Shown piece after piece: positions 16,699 to 23,047 of a stretch of DNA of 24,026 bases. The notes beneath the pieces were generated by a model. That model saw only the letters and a list, made by a program, of their open reading frames with translations. It made no database searches and was not told the origin of the DNA. Position numbers and translations under genes: made by a program. The DNA comes from Nitrososphaerota archaeon (GTDB lineage Archaea > Thermoproteota > Nitrososphaeria > Nitrososphaerales > UBA183), in contig JAFMAU010000027.1 in the NCBI GenBank assembly GCA_029784825.1, forward strand, positions 1 to 24,026. Direction: 5' to 3'. Numbering within the stretch: position 1 is the first letter of the stretch; the number at the start of each line of letters is the position of its first letter.

Positions 16699-17139
16699 CT
16701 ATACGGCGCTTGCCTGAGGAGCCGGGCCGGCGGCCATGCGGCTCGCAGCCATCGCCATCCCGGACCCCATAATCGACATCGCGAAGATGGCGAACGAGTT
16801 AAGCAGATGGACCCACGCTATGCCGTTGCTGAGGGTCGCGTTGCTTGAAGTGCTCAGAGCAGCCGCCCCTATCAGCGCCTCGAGGAGTATGTCGACGCCG
16901 ATGCCGATGGTTATCCCCATCAGCCTCTTGGGCTTGCTCGGCATCCTCGCCACTGCGACGAGGGCCACGATCGCCAGAACACCCAGCACCACTCCCCATG
17001 CCATGTGGGTAAACGGGTCAAGGAATCCGAAGGTTACGAGCCCTCCAAGCGCGATCTGGATCCCCAGCGCGATGCCGGTGATCCTGAAGATGAGGTTCAC
17101 GTTCAAAGCGGTCAGGGCCGACTTCGCCGCTTCGGTCAT
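16699..17139 (-). CDS. Four-helix membrane protein, possibly compact heme A synthase-like
   Basis: A 146-residue protein with four predicted membrane helices (about 16-38, 45-64, 72-96, 106-133). The pattern resembles half of a CtaA/COX15 heme A synthase: FRITGIALGIQIALGGLV in helix one, H45 at the start of helix two (FTHMAWGVVLG), and H111 at the start of helix four (WVHLLNSFAIFAM). The two histidines correspond in position to the heme-ligand histidines of one CtaA half. Compact single-half forms are known in archaea such as Aeropyrum. No terminal oxidase genes are adjacent, so the assignment rests on pattern only and an unrelated four-helix protein is possible. ATG start at 17139; divergent from aconitase with 91 nt between. 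Confidence 0.5.
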   Translation of the reverse strand: MTEAAKSALTALNVNLIFRITGIALGIQIALGGLVTFGFLDPFTHMAWGVVLGVLAIVALVAVARMPSKPKRLMGITIGIGVDILLEALIGAAALSTSSNATLSNGIAWVHLLNSFAIFAMSIMGSGMAMAASRMAAGPAPQASAV

Positions 17140-17230
17140 TTGAACGCTTCGCCCGCAAGCCCATGTTGGCCAATGCGGCGGTACCTATGTTCAAATAGCG
17201 GCCGACAGCCCGGAGCCTCAGACGGTCGCA

Positions 17231-20200
17231 ATGCCGCTCGAAAGCCTCGGCCGCACGCGGGAGAAGCTCGACACTTCGCAGGGGAAGGCGACGGTCTGCA
17301 ACATCCTGAAGCTAGAAGAACTCGGCTACCAGATCGACCGGCTCCCATATTCGATCAGGATCCTCCTTGAGAACGCGGTGAGATACTCCGAGAAGATGCC
17401 AAGCGCCCTCGAAGCAGCGCACGCGCTGGCCCAGTGGCCCAGGACTGTGGACTCGGAAACGCCTTTCATGCCGCACAGGGTGCTCCTTCAGGACTACACC
17501 GGGGTTCCGCTGATCGTCGACCTGGCTTCAATGCGGGAAGCTGCGAGGGCGGCCGGGTTGAACGCGGGCGCGATCAACTCGCGTGTCCCCGTCGACCTGA
17601 TAATCGACCACTCGATCCAGGTGGACGCGTGGGGGAACGACCTGGCCTTCTCAGTCAACCTCGAGAAGGAGTACGAGCGGAACACCGAGCGTTATTCTCT
17701 GTTGAAGTGGGCACAGTCCTCGTTCAAGGGGATGCGCGTCTTCCCGCCGGGAAAGGGCATCTGCCACCAGTTCAATCTGGAGTACCTTTCGCAGGTCGTC
17801 GCGCTATCCGAGAAGGACGGCGCGCTCGAAGCTTACCCTGACACGCTTGTCGGGACCGACTCGCATACGACCATGGTGAACGGTCTCGGCTGCCTCGGGT
17901 GGGGCGTCGGGGGCATAGAGGCCGAGGCCGTGATGCTGGGTGAGCCTTACCATATGCCGATACCCCGGGTGCTCGGGGTAAAGTTCACGGGAGCCCTGAG
18001 GGAAGGGGTAACCCCCACGGACCTGGTCCTCACGGTCACGGAGAAGCTCAGGGAGAAGAACGTGGTCGGCGCCTTCGTCGAGTACTTCGGGGAAGGCTAC
18101 AGGGAGCTATCAGTCCCGGACAGGGCGACGATCGGCAACATGTCGCCGGAGTACGGAGCGACAGCTGGCTACTCCCCGGTGGACGACACCACTCTGGCGT
18201 ATCTTGCGGGCACTGCCAGGCCCAAAGCGCACCTGGTCCTCGTGTCGAGGTACGCACGTCAGTTCGGATTCTTCGTCACCGACGTCGAACCGCTGTATTC
18301 GGAGGTAGTCCAGATCGACCTCGACAAGATCGAACCGTCGATCGCGGGCCCGAGGAACCCCGAAGAGAGGCGCGTCCTCGCTTCGGTTCCGAGTTTTGCC
18401 CGCACGCTCCTTGACCAGCGCAGGGCTCAGCCGGCCTCCGCTCCCTCGGGAGGGTCCGCCCGGACCCAGCAGATGCTCGAAGAGGACGGCCCCATCCACT
18501 CCGGGCTTTCAGACGGTGCCGTCATCATCGCGGCGATCACCAGCTGCACCAACACGTCGAACCCCACCGTGATGGTGGGCGCGGGCCTCATCGCGAAGAA
18601 GGCGATCGAAGCCGGTCTCACCGTGAAGCCCTGGGTGAAGCCGAGCCTGGCCCCTGGCTCCACCGTGGTCACGGACTACCTCCAGAAGTCGGACCTGCTC
18701 CGCTACCTGGATGAGCTGGGGTTCGCCCTCGTAGGATATGGATGCACGACGTGCATCGCCGAAGGGACCCCGGTTTTGATGGCGGATGGAACTACTCGAA
18801 GAATCGAATTCCTTCCTTCAGGGGGCGGAGCCAAGGTCTTCGCTCCGACCGAAAAGGGAATGCTCGGCCTCAGCCTGCAGTCGAGGTTGATCGACAACGG
18901 CGTGCGCGATTGTGTCGACCTCGTGCTTCAGGACGGACGAACCTTGACGTGCACGCCTGACCACAAGCTACTGTCCGCGGATGGTCGCTGGATCCGTGCC
19001 GACCAGCTTGCGGTCGGAAGGGACAGGGTGGTGATAGGCCTGGAGGGGCCGCGGGACGCTCCCGGCGAGGACGAATCTGATTACGTCCTGCGTGCTGGCG
19101 ACCTCACCCTCAAGATGGATACACAGGTCGACCGGGACAGGACCCTGGCCTTCGTTCGGATCCTCGGGCACGTCCTCAACGACGGGTCGATCAGCGTCCG
19201 AGGTCAAGGTCGGATGAACATAGGCCAGGCTGTCGACCGCGAAGTCGCTCTCTCTGACATCGAACTCCTTACCGGCCTGCGTCCGGCCGCCAGCCGCTAT
19301 GACGAAAGGAAGTGGTCGATCGCCCTCCCGCGGGCGTTGACGAAAGCTTTCACTGCCCTTCCGGGGGTCCAAGAGGGAAGGCGCATCTCACAACCCCCGA
19401 CAATCCCCGAGTTCGTGCTTGACCCGAGTTGCCCCGTGTCTGTAGTGAGAGAGTTCCTTGGAGGAATGTTTGGAGCTGATGGACACGCGCCAAAGTTGCA
19501 TCAATGGGGAGACCGCGAAGACGAGTCCACCCTGGAGCCGCCTGCCTTCTCCCAAAGCACGATCCCTGCCCACCTCCAGCAAACGAGGGAAATGTTCTCT
19601 CAGTTGATCCGGTTGCTTTCCCACTGTGGCGTCAAGACCCAAGGCTCACAAATCTACGACTATCCGACTCGACGAAGCAAGTCCACCTACCCGTCCGCCA
19701 AGGACGGAATTCCGCGAATCGAGGTCAGGCTGACCATTCCTGACGGGCTTTCCTTCACTGAAAGGGTGGGATACCGCTATTGCGTCGAAAAGCAGATGCG
19801 CGCCACCGCCGCCTCCGTATACTGGAGGTTGGTAGAAGGAATCGGAAAGCAACGGCTTTGGATGGCCGCTCAGATCGCTCAACTACATCGTGAACGACCA
19901 GCACTGTCCTTCGCCCAAGCTCGCGCGCAGGTGTCTGTCACTTTGCTTGGTCATGAAAAAGAGAACTCCCTCCCGCCGGTGGTCTCTCCACATTACGCTC
20001 TCCTCGAGGGCCATGACCGGTTCTCACGTCTCCCCTTCGCCGAGGACTACAGATTCCGCCCTTACCATCGTGCCAACTACTCGTTTCTTTCTCCGGTTGG
20101 GCTGCTAAAGGAGCTCGGGGTGAGCGGCTGGTTTGTCCCACCTAAGAGCGGTGAAAGACCGACTGACCCCAAGCTGCACGCCGTGCCAAAGGAAGCGAAC

Positions 20201-21496
20201 GCCTTGCCCACCCTCTCTCTGAGAGTGGTAGACCGACGTGCGACGGGCCCAAGGCACGTATACGATTTGACCGTGGATGGGTCGCATTCATTCCTGGCAG
20301 AAGGAATAGCAGTGCACAACTGCATCGGGAACAGCGGTCCGCTCGCGCCCGAGATCGAACGGGAGCTCAAGGAGCGGGACCTCTATGGGGTCGCGGTCCT
20401 CTCGGGGAACAGGAACTTCGACGGGAGGATACACCCGCTCGCGAAGGGGTCGTTCCTTATGTCTCCCATGCTGGTCGTTTCTTACGCCCTCGCCGGGAGG
20501 ATAGACTTCGACTTCCAGAAGACACCGCTGGGGACAAGCGGGGCCGGGAACCCCGTCTACCTCAGGGACCTCTGGCCGTCCCTCTCTGAAGTGAAAACGG
20601 CGGTTGAGGCGTCACTGGACCCGAGCCTCTACGCCCGGCGATACGCCGACGCCACGAAGGGAGACTCTCGCTGGGAGGGGCTGACGACATTCAGTGACGA
20701 GGTCTACCACTGGGAAGGCTCGTCCACGTACATCAGGAACCCTCCCTGGTTCGACCCGTCGCAGTCGGAGCCCGCGAACCGGGACATCAGCGGCGCGAGG
20801 GTTCTCGCGGTCTTCGAGGATAAAGTCACGACCGACCACATATCCCCGGCCGGGACGATCCAGGTCGACAGCCCCGCGGGCGCATACCTGAAGGAAAAGG
20901 GGGTGGACCTTGCACACCTGTCCACCTACGGCAGTCGTAGGGGGGACCACGAGGTCATGGTGAGGGGAGGGTTCAGCAACATCAGGCTCAGGAATCTCCT
21001 GGCAATGGGGAAGGAGGGAGGGTACACTTCGCACTTCCCTGACGGCGCCCTGATGAGCATCTACGACGCGGCGATGAAGTACGAGCGAGAGAAGATCCCC
21101 TTGTTGGTGCTTGCAGGCAAGCAGTACGGTGCTGGGAGTTCGAGGGACTGGGCAGCCAAGGCGCCGAAGCTCTTGGGTGTGAAGGCGGTCATCGCCGAGA
21201 GCTTCGAACGGATACACCGCAGCAACCTGGTGGCCATGGGGGTCATCCCACTGCAGTTCAAGGACGGAGAAGGCGTCAAACAGCTGGGGCTGACGGGGGC
21301 TGAGACCTTCGACGTCGTAGGGCTCAAGGAAATAGATTCGCCGAAGAAGTGGGTCGACGTAATCGCGCGGGGCAGGTCGGGAGAAAAGAGGTTCAAGGCG
21401 CTCGTCAGGGTGGACAACGAAACCGAGGTGCGATACGTCCACTCCGGAGGCGTCCTCCCATATGTTTTTGGACGACTGTCCAAAACTGGACACTAA
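17231..21496 (+). CDS. acnA: Aconitate hydratase (AcnA type) interrupted by an intein
   Basis: TCA-cycle enzyme isomerising citrate to isocitrate through an active-site [4Fe-4S] cluster. The precursor is 1421 residues; removing the 523-residue intein leaves 898, matching AcnA (about 890). Extein landmarks are LLQDYTGVPLIVDLASMREA, KGICHQFNLEYL, GTDSHTTMVNGLGCLGWGVG, cluster ligand C439 in ITSCTNTSNPTVM, ligand C505 in YGCTT, then the intein, then ligand C1031 in CIGNSGPLAPEIE (C508 after splicing). The spliced ligand positions 439, 505 and 508 closely parallel the 435/501/504 pattern known for E. coli AcnA. The C-terminal swivel domain with GAGSSRDWAAKAPKLLGVKA is complete. ATG start at 17231, with a weak TATA-like element near 17195. 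Activity requires splicing, because the unspliced chain separates two ligands by 526 residues. Confidence 0.96.
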   Translation: MPLESLGRTREKLDTSQGKATVCNILKLEELGYQIDRLPYSIRILLENAVRYSEKMPSALEAAHALAQWPRTVDSETPFMPHRVLLQDYTGVPLIVDLASMREAARAAGLNAGAINSRVPVDLIIDHSIQVDAWGNDLAFSVNLEKEYERNTERYSLLKWAQSSFKGMRVFPPGKGICHQFNLEYLSQVVALSEKDGALEAYPDTLVGTDSHTTMVNGLGCLGWGVGGIEAEAVMLGEPYHMPIPRVLGVKFTGALREGVTPTDLVLTVTEKLREKNVVGAFVEYFGEGYRELSVPDRATIGNMSPEYGATAGYSPVDDTTLAYLAGTARPKAHLVLVSRYARQFGFFVTDVEPLYSEVVQIDLDKIEPSIAGPRNPEERRVLASVPSFARTLLDQRRAQPASAPSGGSARTQQMLEEDGPIHSGLSDGAVIIAAITSCTNTSNPTVMVGAGLIAKKAIEAGLTVKPWVKPSLAPGSTVVTDYLQKSDLLRYLDELGFALVGYGCTTCIAEGTPVLMADGTTRRIEFLPSGGGAKVFAPTEKGMLGLSLQSRLIDNGVRDCVDLVLQDGRTLTCTPDHKLLSADGRWIRADQLAVGRDRVVIGLEGPRDAPGEDESDYVLRAGDLTLKMDTQVDRDRTLAFVRILGHVLNDGSISVRGQGRMNIGQAVDREVALSDIELLTGLRPAASRYDERKWSIALPRALTKAFTALPGVQEGRRISQPPTIPEFVLDPSCPVSVVREFLGGMFGADGHAPKLHQWGDREDESTLEPPAFSQSTIPAHLQQTREMFSQLIRLLSHCGVKTQGSQIYDYPTRRSKSTYPSAKDGIPRIEVRLTIPDGLSFTERVGYRYCVEKQMRATAASVYWRLVEGIGKQRLWMAAQIAQLHRERPALSFAQARAQVSVTLLGHEKENSLPPVVSPHYALLEGHDRFSRLPFAEDYRFRPYHRANYSFLSPVGLLKELGVSGWFVPPKSGERPTDPKLHAVPKEANALPTLSLRVVDRRATGPRHVYDLTVDGSHSFLAEGIAVHNCIGNSGPLAPEIERELKERDLYGVAVLSGNRNFDGRIHPLAKGSFLMSPMLVVSYALAGRIDFDFQKTPLGTSGAGNPVYLRDLWPSLSEVKTAVEASLDPSLYARRYADATKGDSRWEGLTTFSDEVYHWEGSSTYIRNPPWFDPSQSEPANRDISGARVLAVFEDKVTTDHISPAGTIQVDSPAGAYLKEKGVDLAHLSTYGSRRGDHEVMVRGGFSNIRLRNLLAMGKEGGYTSHFPDGALMSIYDAAMKYEREKIPLLVLAGKQYGAGSSRDWAAKAPKLLGVKAVIAESFERIHRSNLVAMGVIPLQFKDGEGVKQLGLTGAETFDVVGLKEIDSPKKWVDVIARGRSGEKRFKALVRVDNETEVRYVHSGGVLPYVFGRLSKTGH
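18752..20320 (+). mobile_element. Intein with LAGLIDADG homing endonuclease in aconitase
   Basis: In-frame protein intron of 523 residues (precursor residues 508-1030). Block A is CIAEGTPVLMADG with nucleophile C508. Block B is LTCTPDHKLLSADGRW with T575-x-x-H578. Blocks C and E are the dodecapeptides LGHVLNDGS (645-653, D651) and LGGMFGADG (743-751, D750), about 98 residues apart, both keeping the catalytic aspartate. Block F is RHVYDLTVDGSHSFLAEG, and block G ends AVHN with penultimate H1029 and terminal N1030. The +1 extein residue is C1031. All splicing residues and both endonuclease acids are present, so both activities may be intact. Arg codons differ from the host: by hand count about 16 of 49 are AGG/AGA in the intein against about 14 of 27 in the C-extein, hinting at transfer. 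Confidence 0.95.
21466..21485 (+). repeat. Perfect 8-bp inverted repeat upstream of the ilvE promoter
   Basis: TTTTGGAC at 21466-21473, spacer GACT, then GTCCAAAA at 21478-21485. A further GGAC follows at 21488-21491, making GTCCA/TGGAC a second, overlapping pairing. It lies within the last acnA codons and about 20 nt before the ilvE TATA box. It could be an operator or activator site, or an RNA hairpin at the acnA 3' end. Confidence 0.6.
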
Positions 21497-21502
21497 CGTA
21501 AC

Positions 21503-21512
21503 CGTTTTATCC
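21503..21512 (+). promoter_or_regulatory. TATA box of ilvE
   Basis: CGTTTTATCC, centred near 21508, lies about 29 nt before the ATG at 21537 and supports that start. A small CCGCC-AAGA-GGCGG inverted repeat (21511-21524) follows it directly, in the window normally occupied by transcription factor B and the initiation region. Confidence 0.6.
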
Positions 21513-21536
21513 GCCAAGAGGCGGCTCGTTCTCGAG

Positions 21537-22445
21537 ATGGACAAGGAGCCGCTGATCTACATGGACGGGAAGTTCGTCGAGAAGTCCAAGGCGGTAGTGT
21601 CGGTGTTCGACCACGGCCTCCTCTACGGAGACGGGATCTTCGAAGGGATACGGGCGTACAACGGGAGCGTCTTCAGGCTGGTAGACCACATCAACCGGCT
21701 CTACGACTCAGCCAGGGTCATCAGGCTGAAGATGCCGCTCACGAAGCATGAAATGTCGGAGGCGGTGCTCGAAACACTCCGCAAGAACCAACTGAGGGAC
21801 GCGTACATCCGGCTCGTCGTGACCCGAGGGACAGGCGACCTGGGGGTCGACCCTTCCCTCTGCAAAGCTCCGACAACGTTCATCATCGCCGAGCCCATGT
21901 CGAGCATCCTCGGCCCCAGGGAGCCGAAGGTACTGCGGATGATGGTGTCGTCCTACCGGAGGGACGCGGTCGACTCCACCTCCCACGAAGTGAAGTCGCT
22001 CAACTACATGAACAGCATTCTGGCCAAGATAGAAGCGAACAGCGCAGGGGCGGACGACGCTATCCTCCTCGACCGAAGGGGGTTCGTCTCCGAAGCAAGC
22101 GTGACGAACATATTCCTGGTGAAGGACGGCAAGGTAGTCACCCCTTCGTCCGCTGCGGGGATCCTTCACGGCATAACAAGGGACCGGATAGTCAGGCTCT
22201 GCCAGGACCTGGGGCTCGAAGTCGAGCAGAGGGACGTGACCCCGTTCGAGCTCGCGGTGGCAGACGAAGTCTTCGTGGTCGGCACAAAATCCGAGCTCGC
22301 GGCCGTAGGGATGATCAGCGGGAACAGCGTGGGGGGAGGAGCGGCTGGCCCGACCACCAGGAAGCTCTACCAGGAGTTCTCGAAGTTGGTCGTGCGGCCA
22401 GAGGAGGGCACGCCGGTCTACGAGGCTGCAGCAGAGAGCGTGTAG
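21537..22445 (+). CDS. ilvE: Branched-chain amino acid aminotransferase
   Basis: PLP-dependent class IV aminotransferase interconverting Leu/Ile/Val and their 2-oxo acids with glutamate. The 302-residue protein shows LIYMDGKFVEKSKAVVSVFD, HGLLYGDGIFEGIRAY, R93 in the YIRLVVTRG strand, the PLP-binding lysine K153 in SHEVKSLNYMNSILAK, and the cofactor-contacting E186 in FVSEASVTNIF, all typical of IlvE. D-amino acid aminotransferase and aminodeoxychorismate lyase share this fold, but the GIFEGIRAY and VKSLNYM blocks favour IlvE. The frame is open upstream to an ATG at 21462 inside acnA; the ATG at 21537 is chosen because a TATA box lies 29 nt before it and the family N-terminus begins here. It has its own promoter immediately downstream of acnA, next to a palindrome that may be regulatory. 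Confidence 0.93.
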   Translation: MDKEPLIYMDGKFVEKSKAVVSVFDHGLLYGDGIFEGIRAYNGSVFRLVDHINRLYDSARVIRLKMPLTKHEMSEAVLETLRKNQLRDAYIRLVVTRGTGDLGVDPSLCKAPTTFIIAEPMSSILGPREPKVLRMMVSSYRRDAVDSTSHEVKSLNYMNSILAKIEANSAGADDAILLDRRGFVSEASVTNIFLVKDGKVVTPSSAAGILHGITRDRIVRLCQDLGLEVEQRDVTPFELAVADEVFVVGTKSELAAVGMISGNSVGGGAAGPTTRKLYQEFSKLVVRPEEGTPVYEAAAESV

Positions 22446-22756
22446 GCGCCGATTAGGGTCTAGCGCTGCATTCCATCCCAAAAGCAGTCCATACTGGCAT
22501 GTTCTTGCCCTTCCGATCTAACCGAGGATGGCACATCCTTTCTTCGGTCCGCGCGCCTTGGTCCTGAGAGGTCTGTTGCGTCGGGCTGGATTCCAGCCTC
22601 TGGAACGGCAAGAAAGGGGACGGGGGCCGGATGAATCCGGGCGCGGCTCTCAACCCAGTAAAATCTATATACGCGACAAAAACCGCCTCTCATGGGGCCC
22701 TGTTCCGTGTATTGTTCGTGCCAGTTAGTCTGTATTATCAATGGGGGTAAGACGGC
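22446..22756. other. 311-base leader/intergenic region before rpoH with several inverted repeats
   Basis: No convincing coding frame. Inverted repeats are visible: AGGATG-GCA-CATCCT (22525-22539) enclosed by ACCGA (22521-22525) and TCGGT (22544-22548), GGCTGGA-T-TCCAGCC near 22578-22592, and CCGGAT-GA-ATCCGG (22627-22640). The TATA box for rpoH follows at 22664-22673. The region may hold an untranslated RNA or only promoter-proximal sites; nothing matches a known RNA family by eye. Confidence 0.4.
22664..22673 (+). promoter_or_regulatory. TATA box of the rpoH-rpoB operon
   Basis: TCTATATACG is a strong TATA box, predicting transcription from about 22695-22698 and a leader of roughly 60 nt before rpoH. 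A weaker element TGTATTATCA at 22731-22740 lies about 22-25 nt before the candidate rpoH start and might drive a nearly leaderless form. Confidence 0.6.
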
Positions 22757-23044
22757 ATAGTAACGACAAAAAAGACAGTCAGAAGGAAGAAGGTCGAGGA
22801 CGAGGTCCCCGCCTTCAAGGTCAGCACGCATTTCCTGATTCCCAAGCACGAGCTCCTTACCAAGGAGGAGGCCGCTCAGGTGGTGGCCAGGTTCAACTCA
22901 TCTCCGTCACAGTTTCCGTACATCCAGTCGACTGACTCGATCGCCAAGGAGGTCGGAGCCAAGCCCGGAGACTTCGTGAGGATCACCAGGACCAGCGAAA
23001 CTGCAGGTTCCAGCGTGTACTACAGGTACGTGGTGGAGGGCTAA
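22757..23044 (+). CDS. rpoH: RNA polymerase subunit H (start codon uncertain)
   Basis: Small archaeal RNA polymerase subunit homologous to the C-terminal domain of eukaryotic Rpb5. The frame reads VTTKKTVRRKKVEDEVPAF, then the conserved core with LIPKHELLTKEEA, FPYIQSTDSIAKEVGAKPGD, FVRITRTSETAGSSVYYRY and VVEG before TAA at 23042. Between the in-frame TAA at 22748 and this core there is no ATG, GTG or TTG. The first usable GTG falls inside the conserved core. I place the start at the ATA at 22757, 8 nt after a GGGGGT at 22743-22748 that partly matches an archaeal ribosome-binding site. A sequencing error or an upstream mutation is an alternative. The stop is followed after 3 nt by rpoB. Confidence 0.8.
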   Translation: MVTTKKTVRRKKVEDEVPAFKVSTHFLIPKHELLTKEEAAQVVARFNSSPSQFPYIQSTDSIAKEVGAKPGDFVRITRTSETAGSSVYYRYVVEG

Positions 23045-23047
23045 AAG

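Noticed and set aside
18752..20320. Reading the aconitase insert as a hedgehog-type or bacterial intein-like domain, or as a gene fusion
   Set aside because: It ends in His-Asn followed by Cys, interrupts a conserved motif exactly, carries a LAGLIDADG endonuclease, and its removal restores normal aconitase length, which is intein behaviour.
20612..21544. 310-codon minus-strand open frame opposite the aconitase C-terminal part
   Set aside because: The aconitase swivel domain on the plus strand is unmistakable; the antisense frame has no recognisable domain.
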